Shown here: positions 22,604-30,852 of the stretch, in pieces
Position numbering within the stretch: position 1 is the first letter of the stretch
Layout of the letters: every line of letters begins with the position of its first letter
From: an uncultured Selenomonadales bacterium
GTDB taxonomy: Bacteria > Bacillota > Negativicutes > Selenomonadales > Selenomonadaceae
Assembly (NCBI GenBank): GCA_937877565.1
Contig: CALFJB010000038.1
Location: forward strand, 1-59,183
DNA: 59,183 nt
Direction of reading: 5' to 3'
Notes under the pieces: model-generated
Database searches by the model: none
What the model saw: the letters and a program-made list of their open reading frames with translations, nothing else
What the model was told of the DNA's origin: nothing
Made by a program: the position numbers and the translations under genes

Positions 22604-24199
22604 TCAAACATCAATTAAATTTTTAATTTTGTTGCGAATTTCTTCAGCTTTTAAATTAAGCGTTTCCATTTCGCCAATCAGCGCGGTATATTTTTTGGCA
22701 ATTTCATTTTGAGTATCAAAGGAGACTTTTGGAATTTTTATTTGATTCAAATTTCTGGGATTGATAATTTTTGAAACGCCTCCGCTTGCCATTGCGTTTA
22801 ACTGCATAATAATTTTGGAATTTTTAAGGCAAAGTAACAGCCAATTTGGATTTACAGCATCAGCAACTTTCAGCGCGTATAAATTGCCGGATATGAGAAT
22901 TTTTTTGTTGTTATCGGGAATTATCGCAGATTTAAACGGCGAAATTTTAGAAATTACTATATCGCCTGCACTTACAAAGTTGTTTTTATACTTTGAATAG
23001 GCTTCTTCCTTAAGATACGTCAAATTTTGATTTATTCCGGTTTCAGTAATATCTTGAATGTTTAAAAATTGATAATCTGTAGGAACATCGCTTTTTATTC
23101 GGTTAAGTTCCTGCGGATTTATTTGTTGTGCACCGCGTTGAATAGTTTTAATAAAGTTTGAAAGATTTTCGCCTTCAAAATCAATTTTAGTTTCTATCAA
23201 GTAACGCGCAGGATATATAACGTAATTATTAGCTGCAATTCTATCGTTTGAAACTTCAATGCAATTTTCGGAGCCGGAATTATATTGTTTTAAAATTTCT
23301 TCCGTGTCATTATCATTGATATTTTGAAAAAAATCTTTCGCATCAAACATTTTTACGCAGGTATTATTTTCAGTGAATATAACTAAATTTCTTTGCAAGC
23401 CGTCATATTTACGCAAAGAAATAATTCCTGCAACTTTGCCGGATTCTATTAATTTTTTGCGAATATCTTTATCAGCCTCATTGACTAAAACATTTTCAGG
23501 CAAAATTGCTAAAGTAACGCCGCCGCGTTTTTGATTCAGAATACCGGCTAAAGTATAAGCCCATTCTCTGCAACAAATACGTTCGCAAAAATTATTCAAT
23601 TCGTTGTTGACAATATCGCTTGAATTTAATCTGCCATATTTTGGATATACCAAAACTTTATCAGCCTGAATATCAAAAAGCTCTGATTCTAAAATTTCGC
23701 CAAATTTTACTTCAATTCGATTATCTACAACGGCTGAACGAATATTTCCCATATAAAGCGAATTTTGCGATTCACAACTGCCGCAGACTGAAATTTTTTC
23801 ATTGTCAGCGACATGCATAGGAATTTTGAAAGTACCCGCGTTTACATGCAAAAATTTTTCGCCTTCCTTAATATCAAGTAAAGCTAATATCAGTTCAATT
23901 ACGCCATCAGGCAAATCTTGAAATTCTCCGTGTTCCTCAATTCTTCTGCATTCCAATTCAAACAACGCCTTTACTAATTCTTTGCGCCTGTAAATTCTGC
24001 TCAACTCATCTACTGCCTTATGAAATTTTTCAAGCGTCTGCAGGAGTTTTTCTTGTGTCGATTCATTGATATTTTTATTGATGTAGTTTTCAGTTTCAAC
24101 GAAACTTTCAAATTCAGAATACTTGTAGGCAAGAAACAACACCGCAATTTTATTTACAATGTTTAAATCTTCTCTATTCGCATTACAAAGGCGAATCAT
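22604..24199 (-). CDS. Degenerate HsdM-like domain fused to a type I specificity (TRD) domain
   Basis: A 531-residue protein. Residues about 90-310 follow the layout of N6-adenine methyltransferases of type I systems: the tail strand pattern REWAYTLAGILNQKRGG, LAILPENVLV and IRKKLIESGKVAGIISLRKY is that of HsdM. Motif I, normally DPACGSGGF, reads HVNAGTFKI, and motif IV, normally NPPF/Y, reads YPKYG, so methyl transfer is unlikely. Residues about 340-531 resemble one half of an HsdS subunit: FVSAGDIVISKISPFKSAII, ALKVADAVNPNWLLLCLKN, GGVSKIINPRNLNQIKIP and a coiled-coil end. It likely binds DNA without modifying it. It lies downstream of the dynamin-like gene on the same strand but has a terminator and a weak promoter of its own before it. 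Confidence 0.7.
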   Translation of the reverse strand: MIRLCNANREDLNIVNKIAVLFLAYKYSEFESFVETENYINKNINESTQEKLLQTLEKFHKAVDELSRIYRRKELVKALFELECRRIEEHGEFQDLPDGVIELILALLDIKEGEKFLHVNAGTFKIPMHVADNEKISVCGSCESQNSLYMGNIRSAVVDNRIEVKFGEILESELFDIQADKVLVYPKYGRLNSSDIVNNELNNFCERICCREWAYTLAGILNQKRGGVTLAILPENVLVNEADKDIRKKLIESGKVAGIISLRKYDGLQRNLVIFTENNTCVKMFDAKDFFQNINDNDTEEILKQYNSGSENCIEVSNDRIAANNYVIYPARYLIETKIDFEGENLSNFIKTIQRGAQQINPQELNRIKSDVPTDYQFLNIQDITETGINQNLTYLKEEAYSKYKNNFVSAGDIVISKISPFKSAIIPDNNKKILISGNLYALKVADAVNPNWLLLCLKNSKIIMQLNAMASGGVSKIINPRNLNQIKIPKVSFDTQNEIAKKYTALIGEMETLNLKAEEIRNKIKNLIDV

Positions 24200-24244
24200 G
24201 GCGTCTCCAATTTCAAAGTCACGTACTGTTTGTACTTTAAATAA

Positions 24245-24272
24245 ATTTTAAACCAAAGTTTTTTTATTCCAA
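24245..24272 (-). promoter_or_regulatory. Weak putative promoter of the MTase/TRD fusion gene
   Basis: On the minus strand TTGGAA (24272-24267), 16 bases, TAAAAT (24250-24245), directly after the dynamin-gene terminator. Confidence 0.4.
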
Positions 24273-24274
24273 AA

Positions 24275-24307
24275 TAAAAAAGCCGCGTCAATTTTTTTGA
24301 CACGACC
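24275..24307 (-). terminator. Intrinsic terminator after dynamin-like gene
   Basis: On the minus strand GTCGTGTCA pairs with TGACGCGGC (two wobble pairs), followed by TTTTTTATTTT. Confidence 0.75.
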
Positions 24308-24328
24308 AAATTTATTAATTTTCGGATT

Positions 24329-27037
24329 TTAAAAGTCGATTTTATTTCTCATAACTTTAATTGCGTTGACAATAGCTTTTCGATTTTCATTAATGGCGCG
24401 TTGTTCAATGATATGCTCAAAGTGCGACGGCATTAAATTGGTTGCGTTGTTGCGAATCCACGCGCGGAATTCTTTTGCGCCTTCGCCCGCTTGCAAATGT
24501 TCACGAATAAGCTCAACATTTTTTGTAACGACGGAAATAAAAGCGCGTTCCAATCCAATGGCGTTGATAACCGCCTTTGCGGTAATATCGCGCAGAATTT
24601 CTATATCAGCGTCAAGCGTTGCAACCATATCTTCCTTGCTCTGCATACGTTTAATTTTCCGCGCCATTTCGTGAAGTCCCTCAAGATTAAAATCTGTGTG
24701 AACTTCAGCGGCGGCGGTTTTATTCGGCGCGTAGGTGTTGATTAAATTTTCTATGGCTTGAGTGCGTTTGGCAGGTATAAAAGTTTTCCAGCTGTCATCA
24801 TAGAAAAGATTTTCCAACTTGTTGCCGAGTTTGTCTTTGCCTTTAATTCGTGCGTCTGCTTGTACGTCAACTAAATTTATTCCGGCGGCGGTTACAGATT
24901 CAGCCCACTTTTTCAGCGGCAATGAATTTATATCCATTTGCACGGCGTCTTGATTGTCTTCAAAAATTCCGCGTAAAAAGTTTTCGTTGTCTTTTAAAGT
25001 TTTTGGATTTTGCGGCTTGCTGACAACTTCCGGCGCGGCGTCCAAACTTTCATGAACTAAAATTTTTGAAAAGAAACTCAAGCCCGCGTTGCTGACTTTT
25101 TCCAAATTCGTCATTGGCATATTGTAATAAACCGCCAAAGAAACCAATTCAGGGAAAGTAGCTTTAACTTTGTTGAGGCGTTCATCTTCTGCAAACGGCG
25201 TAGAAATTAAAGTTTGAATCAGCGTTGTAACAAATCTTTCGACGAGCGAATTAAAATTACAAATGGAGCCGTCTTGAATTAACATACCGTCGAAAAGTTT
25301 GTTGACAGATTTTTCAAGCGCGGCTTTGTGCGGCGTGCTGTCTTCCATTCCCATAATTTTAAGGAAAGATTCAACAAGCTCAATTCTTAAATCGTCTTGT
25401 TTCTGGATTGTCAATTTTGAGGCGTTCGTTACAATATTTTCGACAAATTTTTTGCCGAGTTTATCACGAACATTGCCGTTAATCGTTGTGGCGGGATAAA
25501 TTCCGTCAGGATCAATCGCCAAACTGTACTCAATATCTTGAATTAAATTCTGCGTGTATTCGGCGTCAGACAGCGGATAAATATTTTCAATTTCGACTTT
25601 GAGCGCGTTTGTAAATGGCGCAGATTTAACAATTTCGCCCGTGTGCATTTTGGTAATTCTGTTGGATTCGTTTATAAATTTCGGCAACTTACTTTGAATA
25701 TCCATTAAAATTTCCGCGCTGACGTCGGTATAATTTAATTCGCCGCTGTCGTAACGTTCAAGCAGATTATTTAAAACTTCCTGCGTTTTTGTAAGCGTGG
25801 ATTCTGCGCGACGTTTGATAACTTCAAAGCGGGCGTTGTCATAATAATTTTGCATTTTTTTATGTAAAACTGAAACGCCGTCGCCGTCTGTAAGTTGCCA
25901 TTCGTCAATAACGCGGCTTGCAATATCGCCCGCCATTAAACCTTGTTTTTCCAAAAATGCACGTGCTGAACCGCCAATAACATGATTATCAAGGGCAATT
26001 TGATATTTGTTGACAGATTCATTTTTCAGCGCGGCAAAATTATTTTTTGCAGTTTGAGCATCTGCGGCGCGGTCGATTTTATTTCCGAAGACAAAACATT
26101 TTGCGCTAAGTTTAATACCGTCGGCGTCTTGTCCTTTACGCAACATATCAAGTTGAGTACCCGTTAAATTTGGTCTGTCGCCAACATTTGTTACTAAAAT
26201 AATTGCGTCGGCAGATTTTAACATTTCTTCGGTCTGGCGTTTGTGCAATTCTGTTGGAGAATCGAAGCCCGGCACGTCATATAAAACAAGGTGGCTCATT
26301 TCTGCAAGTTGCGTGGAGCGAATTGTAACACTTTTGACGGCGTAAGGATGCGGTTGACGAATTACGGATCCGTCGGGATTTTTGCCGCTCATTCCTGTAA
26401 TATAAGTTTTAAATTCGTTAAATTCTTCGCCGCCCGTCCAATATTCCGCGCCAAATTGCATTGGAGCATGTCCTAAAAGCGGCAAAAGTTTTTGTTTGCC
26501 TTCAAGAATTGCTTTAATATCTTCGGCGGTTGTGCCGTTGTGTACCATAAAAATATTTTGGCGTTCGGGATCTGTTTCGACTGCCTGCCAATAATTTTTG
26601 AAGGCGTCAAGCGTCATTGTGAAAAAGTCCGCCGCGTCAGGATATTTCACGTCGTTTAACATTCGCTTGAAATTTTTGTTAAATTCTTCACGGCTGTAAA
26701 AATAAACTTCGGCAACGTCAGTATCGCCGCTGCGAATTTCGGTAGTTGTGTAAGTGCAACGCTCGGAATATTCCGGCAACACCATTGCTTTAATCAGCGC
26801 GTTACCTAAAGTACTTTTACCGGCTTTTTCAAGTCCAACAATCGCAACCGTAAATTCACGGCTGCTTAACTTTTTCAAAACAACTTTGTTAGCCGCTTGA
26901 AGTTTTTGCAATTCCTCGCGTTCGTTGCCTTGTACAACTAAGCCTTCTTTGTCAACTTCAAAAATTTCGCTGAAAGTGCGGTCGGCGTTTGAAAGTTTAT
27001 CAATAAAATCTTGCTTGCTTTGTTCCCAACTGCTCAT
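24329..27037 (-). CDS. Dynamin-like large GTPase
   Basis: A 902-residue protein with an N-terminal dynamin-type GTPase domain: G1 GLEKAGKST at about residues 68-76, a Thr-rich G2 (CTYTTTEIR), G3 DVPGFDSP and G4 GNKIDRA. A long insert (about residues 110-210) separates G2 from G3. The remaining 500 residues are mostly helical, as in the stalk of bacterial dynamin-like proteins, with no clear transmembrane segment. Bacterial dynamins remodel or guard membranes, and several act in phage defence or vesicle release. ATG at 27037 is preferred over the upstream TTG and ATG because AAAGGAG then sits 8 bases away. A promoter precedes and a terminator follows it. Confidence 0.85.
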   Translation of the reverse strand: MSSWEQSKQDFIDKLSNADRTFSEIFEVDKEGLVVQGNEREELQKLQAANKVVLKKLSSREFTVAIVGLEKAGKSTLGNALIKAMVLPEYSERCTYTTTEIRSGDTDVAEVYFYSREEFNKNFKRMLNDVKYPDAADFFTMTLDAFKNYWQAVETDPERQNIFMVHNGTTAEDIKAILEGKQKLLPLLGHAPMQFGAEYWTGGEEFNEFKTYITGMSGKNPDGSVIRQPHPYAVKSVTIRSTQLAEMSHLVLYDVPGFDSPTELHKRQTEEMLKSADAIILVTNVGDRPNLTGTQLDMLRKGQDADGIKLSAKCFVFGNKIDRAADAQTAKNNFAALKNESVNKYQIALDNHVIGGSARAFLEKQGLMAGDIASRVIDEWQLTDGDGVSVLHKKMQNYYDNARFEVIKRRAESTLTKTQEVLNNLLERYDSGELNYTDVSAEILMDIQSKLPKFINESNRITKMHTGEIVKSAPFTNALKVEIENIYPLSDAEYTQNLIQDIEYSLAIDPDGIYPATTINGNVRDKLGKKFVENIVTNASKLTIQKQDDLRIELVESFLKIMGMEDSTPHKAALEKSVNKLFDGMLIQDGSICNFNSLVERFVTTLIQTLISTPFAEDERLNKVKATFPELVSLAVYYNMPMTNLEKVSNAGLSFFSKILVHESLDAAPEVVSKPQNPKTLKDNENFLRGIFEDNQDAVQMDINSLPLKKWAESVTAAGINLVDVQADARIKGKDKLGNKLENLFYDDSWKTFIPAKRTQAIENLINTYAPNKTAAAEVHTDFNLEGLHEMARKIKRMQSKEDMVATLDADIEILRDITAKAVINAIGLERAFISVVTKNVELIREHLQAGEGAKEFRAWIRNNATNLMPSHFEHIIEQRAINENRKAIVNAIKVMRNKIDF

Positions 27038-27065
27038 TTTCATTTCTCCTTTCAATTTGAAAAGA

Positions 27066-27094
27066 TTTTAGCAGTTAGAATTTCGATTGTAAAG
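27066..27094 (-). promoter_or_regulatory. Putative promoter of dynamin-like gene
   Basis: On the minus strand TTTACA (27094-27089), 17 bases, TAAAAT (27071-27066). Confidence 0.7.
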
Positions 27095-27172
27095 CAAAAG
27101 TATATTCTCAAATTTTGCAGGTTATACGGTATTAATGTCAGTGAGGAAAATTTTTATTGTAAATCCTAATTC

Positions 27173-27201
27173 TTGACATAAAGTGTTGCAACTTGTAAAA
27201 T
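27173..27201 (+). promoter_or_regulatory. Putative promoter of pyrH-frr-uppS-cdsA run
   Basis: Perfect -35 TTGACA at 27173-27178, 17 bases, TAAAAT at 27196-27201, 24 bases before the pyrH start. Confidence 0.8.
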
Positions 27202-27224
27202 TGCCAAAAATGGAGGCGGTTTTT

Positions 27225-27938
27225 TTGTTGAAATATAAACGTGTCGTATTAAAATTAAGCGGCGAATCTTTAGCCGGTGAAAATGATTTTGGAATTAATA
27301 CGCCTGTTGTTGAAAGTATTGCAAAGCAGGTTAAGGCGATTCACGACGCAAAATTGGAAGTTGCAATAGTTGTCGGCGGCGGGAACATTTGGCGCGGTTT
27401 AAGCGGTTCTGCAAAAGGTATGGATCGTGCGCAGGCTGATTATATGGGAATGTTGGCAACGATTATGAATGCGCTTGCTTTACAAGACGCGCTGGAAAAA
27501 ATGCACGTGTTTACCCGTGTTCAAACTGCTATTGAAATGCGGGAAGTTGCTGAACCGTATATCAGACGCCGTGCAGTTCGTCATCTTGAAAAAGGACGCG
27601 TGGTAATTTTCGGCGGCGGTACAGGCAACCCGTATTTTTCCACAGATACAACCGCTGCATTACGTGCGGCTGAAGTTGAAGCGGACGTTATTTTAATGGC
27701 GAAAAAAGGCACTGACGGAATTTACGACAGCGACCCGAATAAAAATCCTGACGCCAAAAAGTTTGACACGTTGACATATATGGAAATTTTGAATCGTGAA
27801 TTGCACGTTATGGACGCAACCGCCACAAGTCTTTGCATGGATAATAATATTCCGTTGGTTGTCTTCAATATCGACAATCACGAAAATATTTTGAAAGCCG
27901 CACTCGGCGAACAAATCGGTACAACCGTTACTCGATAG
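27225..27938 (+). CDS. pyrH: UMP kinase
   Basis: A 237-residue bacterial-type UMP kinase, the first phosphorylation step from UMP towards UTP and CTP. It shows YKRVVLKLSGESLAGE, VVGGGNIWRG and the GGTGNPYFSTDTTAALRAAE segment, and DSDPNKNPDAKKFDTLTY near the end. TTG at 27225 (MLKYKRVV) is chosen because GGAGGCGG lies at 27212-27219; the TTG at 27228 is also possible. The pyrH-frr-uppS-cdsA order is the standard translation/isoprenoid/phospholipid cluster; tsf and rpsB, usually upstream, are replaced by the dynamin gene. Confidence 0.95.
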   Translation: MLKYKRVVLKLSGESLAGENDFGINTPVVESIAKQVKAIHDAKLEVAIVVGGGNIWRGLSGSAKGMDRAQADYMGMLATIMNALALQDALEKMHVFTRVQTAIEMREVAEPYIRRRAVRHLEKGRVVIFGGGTGNPYFSTDTTAALRAAEVEADVILMAKKGTDGIYDSDPNKNPDAKKFDTLTYMEILNRELHVMDATATSLCMDNNIPLVVFNIDNHENILKAALGEQIGTTVTR

Positions 27939-27959
27939 AAAATTAAGGGGGAAATTTTA

Positions 27960-28517
27960 ATGACTACCGAAGTTATCAATTCTTCTGAAGACAAACTCAA
28001 AAAAAGTTTGGACGCGCTGAAAAAAGATTACGGCACACTTCGCGCAGGACGCGCCACGCCAAGTTTGCTGGATAAAGTTATGGTTGACTATTACGGCACG
28101 CCAACGCCGGTTAATCAAATGGCAAATGTTACAATTCCCGAGCCGCGTATCATTATGATTAAACCTTACGACAAAGGCTCACTCAAAGAAATTGAAAAAG
28201 CAATTCAAAAATCAGATTTGGGCTTGAATCCAAATTCTGACGGCGTGGCAATTCGTTTGACAATTCCGCAACCTACGCAGGAACGCCGTAAAGAATTAGT
28301 TAAAGTCGTCAACAAAAAGGCTGAAGAATGCAAAGTTGCAATGCGTAACATTCGCCGCGATGCCAACGAGGCAATTAAAAAACTTGAAAAAGACAAAAAA
28401 ATTACCGAAGACGACCGCAAGGAAGGTCAAGATAAAGTTCAAAAACTTTTGGACAAATATATTAAACTCGTTGACAGCACGAAGGCTACCAAAGAAAAGG
28501 AAGTTATGGAAGTTTAA
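27960..28517 (+). CDS. frr: Ribosome recycling factor
   Basis: A 185-residue protein that splits post-termination ribosomes together with EF-G. It shows LRAGRATPSLLDKVMVDYYG, MANVTIPEPRIIMIKPYDKG, AIRLTIPQPTQERRKELVK and the highly charged C-terminal helix. ATG at 27960 follows AAGGGGG. Length is standard. uppS starts 3 bases after its stop. Confidence 0.96.
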   Translation: MTTEVINSSEDKLKKSLDALKKDYGTLRAGRATPSLLDKVMVDYYGTPTPVNQMANVTIPEPRIIMIKPYDKGSLKEIEKAIQKSDLGLNPNSDGVAIRLTIPQPTQERRKELVKVVNKKAEECKVAMRNIRRDANEAIKKLEKDKKITEDDRKEGQDKVQKLLDKYIKLVDSTKATKEKEVMEV

Positions 28518-28520
28518 AAA

Positions 28521-29267
28521 ATGACTAACGACGATTTACTAAATAAAGTCGATAAAAATAAATTGCCGCGCCACGTTGCAATTATTATGGATGGCAACGG
28601 GCGTTGGGCAAATGCACTGGGACTTTTGCGAAGTGCCGGACATACTGCCGGAGTTAAAACGCTGAAAAAAATTCTTACAACTGCGGTAAATCTGAAACTT
28701 GAAGCGTTGACGGTTTACGCTTTTTCCACAGAAAATTGGAAACGACCTCTTGCAGAGGTTGATTTTTTAATGCATTTATTTTCTGAATATCTGGAAAAAG
28801 AAAAACTTGAAATGCACCAAAATAACGTAAGAATCAGATTTTTGGGACGCACTGAAGATTTTTCGCCGCTGATTCAAAGTCAAATTCAAAGTGCGGTTGA
28901 ACTTATGAAAAATAATACCGGCGTTAAATTCAACATTGCGGCGGATTATGGCGGACAAGATGAAATTGTTAGAGCGGCGCAGAAATTGGCGCGTAAAGTT
29001 TCAAATGGCGAAATTTCGGCTGAACAAATAACGGCAAATGTTTTTGAAGATGAGCTTGACACAGTTGGACAGCCGCCGGTAGATTTATTAATTCGTACCG
29101 GCGGAGATTTTCGTATTAGTAATTTTTTGTTATGGCAAGCGGCGTATGCTGAATTTTGGTTTACAAAAACTAATTTTCCGGAATTTACGCCGGAAGAATT
29201 TATTACCGCGCTGATAGATTTCAGCAAACGTGACAGACGTTTTGGCGGATTAGACGATAAAGATTAA
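28521..29267 (+). CDS. uppS: Isoprenyl (undecaprenyl) diphosphate synthase
   Basis: A 248-residue cis-prenyltransferase making the C55 lipid carrier for peptidoglycan and polysaccharide export. The catalytic Asp is in IIMDGNGRWA; AGHTAGVKTLKKI, YAFSTENWKRP and LIRTGGDFRISNFLLWQAAY (diphosphate-binding RxG and SNFLLWQ) are intact. It lies 3 bases after frr and 13 before cdsA. Confidence 0.96.
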   Translation: MTNDDLLNKVDKNKLPRHVAIIMDGNGRWANALGLLRSAGHTAGVKTLKKILTTAVNLKLEALTVYAFSTENWKRPLAEVDFLMHLFSEYLEKEKLEMHQNNVRIRFLGRTEDFSPLIQSQIQSAVELMKNNTGVKFNIAADYGGQDEIVRAAQKLARKVSNGEISAEQITANVFEDELDTVGQPPVDLLIRTGGDFRISNFLLWQAAYAEFWFTKTNFPEFTPEEFITALIDFSKRDRRFGGLDDKD

Positions 29268-29280
29268 AGGAAGTGGCTTT

Positions 29281-30168
29281 TTGGCTTTAAGAATTATAAC
29301 TGGAATAATTGGAATAATTATTTCAGCGATTGTAATACAACTAGGCGGCGCACCGTTCGCAGGATTTGCAATATTGTTGGCGTTAATTGGATGGTACGAA
29401 TATTACAGCGCGTTCACTCGTGCGAATATCGACACGTCATTTTTTTTGGGCGCGTTCGCCCTTATATTAATGTTATGTTGTGCGTGGCTCGGCAACATTG
29501 AAGAATTGCTTGCAGTTTTAACATTAGGCTCGTTGGCGATATTTTTGCTTACAGTTTTATTTTCAATGCGCCCGCACGAAGCATTTGTATCAGTTGGCGG
29601 CTTATGTTATTTAGGCTTGCCGTTCGCACATTTGATAATGCTTAGATTTTTTGCAGATGAGCCTCATCAAGTGCGCTCGTTGGTAGATTTTCATAACTTT
29701 GTAAGTGAAAATCTTGGCAATATAAATTTCTTTGAAACGTTGTCGAATTTGAATTTTGACGGCGGCTGCGAATTAGTCTGGATACTTTTTGCCTGTACGT
29801 GGGCAAGCGACACTTTTGCATATTTCATCGGGACGGCGATTGGTTCGCACAGGTTAGCCCCGTCAATCAGTCCCAATAAATCTGTTGAGGGCTTTTTAGG
29901 TTCAATCGTCGGAACAACTTTAACTGCGGTTGTCGTCGGTACATTTTTATTTGGTTATCCGCTTATGCAAATGGCGACTATCGGCGCAATTTTGGCGATT
30001 GTGGCAACTTTGGGCGATTTGGTTGAGTCGTCGATTAAAAGATTTACCGGCGTTAAAGATTCAGGCATTTTAATTCCGGGACATGGCGGCGTTTTGGACA
30101 GATTTGACAGCATTTTATATACCGCGCCCGTGTTTTACTATTTTATTCTCGTATCGAAAATTATTTGA
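29281..30168 (+). CDS. cdsA: Phosphatidate cytidylyltransferase
   Basis: A 295-residue membrane enzyme with about eight hydrophobic segments that makes CDP-diacylglycerol from CTP and phosphatidate. The family signature is at the C-terminus (GDLVESSIKRFTGVKDSGIL, GHGGVLDRFDS), and SPNKSVEGFLGS is also conserved. TTG at 29281 follows AAAGGAAGTGG. The genes that usually follow (dxr, rseP, proS) are absent; two cobalamin genes take their place. Confidence 0.94.
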   Translation: MALRIITGIIGIIISAIVIQLGGAPFAGFAILLALIGWYEYYSAFTRANIDTSFFLGAFALILMLCCAWLGNIEELLAVLTLGSLAIFLLTVLFSMRPHEAFVSVGGLCYLGLPFAHLIMLRFFADEPHQVRSLVDFHNFVSENLGNINFFETLSNLNFDGGCELVWILFACTWASDTFAYFIGTAIGSHRLAPSISPNKSVEGFLGSIVGTTLTAVVVGTFLFGYPLMQMATIGAILAIVATLGDLVESSIKRFTGVKDSGILIPGHGGVLDRFDSILYTAPVFYYFILVSKII

Positions 30169-30177
30169 GGTTAGAAA

Positions 30178-30807
30178 ATGATAACTCAACCTATGGAAAT
30201 TGAAATGCGCAGTTTTGAAATTATTTACCCGTACATTAAAAATTTAAATCTGCGCGACGACGAAATTAAAATTTATTCAAGGATAATCCACGCGGCGGGC
30301 GATGTTGACTACGCGCCAATTATAAAAATTTCTGCAACGGCGATTGACTCTGCGAAGGCGGCGATTTTACGCGGCGCAAATATTTTCACTGACGTTGAAA
30401 TGGTACGCACGGGAATTAACAAGCGCACTTTAAAAAAATTTGGCGGCGAAGTTTTTTGCAAGGTTGCTGATGATGAAGTTAAAGAAATTGCGGCGGCTGA
30501 AAAAATTACTCGTTCAATGGCGGCAATGCGAATGTTTGGCAAAGATTTAAACGGCGCAATAGTTGCGATTGGTAACGCGCCAACTGCGCTTTTTGAAGTT
30601 TTGCGGCTGATTCACGAAGAAAATATTTTACCGGCGGTTGTAATTGGTGTACCCGTTGGATTTGTCGGCGCGGCTGATTCTAAGGCTGAACTTTTCGCGC
30701 AGGACAAAGTACCGTTCATAACCGTTGAAGGCACGAAAGGCGGCAGTCCCATTGCAGTTGCCGCCGTCAATGCAATTTTGTATCTTTTGGACAATTCGAG
30801 GAATTAA
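30178..30807 (+). CDS. cbiC: Precorrin-8X / cobalt-precorrin-8 methylmutase
   Basis: A 209-residue enzyme that moves the C-11 methyl group to C-12 during corrin ring synthesis, giving hydrogenobyrinate or cobyrinate. The active-site His is in SRIIHAAGDVDYA (H43 region); GANIFTDVEMVRTGI, GNAPTALFEVLRLI and GVPVGFVGAADSKAEL are typical. It begins 9 bases after cdsA. A terminator hairpin follows its stop codon. The neighbouring cbiA acts on the cobyrinate it makes. Confidence 0.94.
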   Translation: MITQPMEIEMRSFEIIYPYIKNLNLRDDEIKIYSRIIHAAGDVDYAPIIKISATAIDSAKAAILRGANIFTDVEMVRTGINKRTLKKFGGEVFCKVADDEVKEIAAAEKITRSMAAMRMFGKDLNGAIVAIGNAPTALFEVLRLIHEENILPAVVIGVPVGFVGAADSKAELFAQDKVPFITVEGTKGGSPIAVAAVNAILYLLDNSRN

Positions 30808-30812
30808 ATTTT

Positions 30813-30838
30813 AGCGGCGAAAATTGCCGCTTTTTTTA
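30813..30838 (+). terminator. Intrinsic terminator between cbiC and cbiA
   Basis: AGCGGC (30813-30818) pairs with GCCGCT (30826-30831), running into seven T residues, 13 bases before the ATG of cbiA. No B12 riboswitch box was recognised near it. Confidence 0.75.
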
Positions 30839-30852
30839 TTGGAGGTTTTCAA

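Noticed and set aside
22604..24199. Active N6-adenine DNA methyltransferase
   Set aside because: The SAM-binding motif I and the NPPF/Y catalytic motif are both replaced; only the fold pattern and the specificity half remain.
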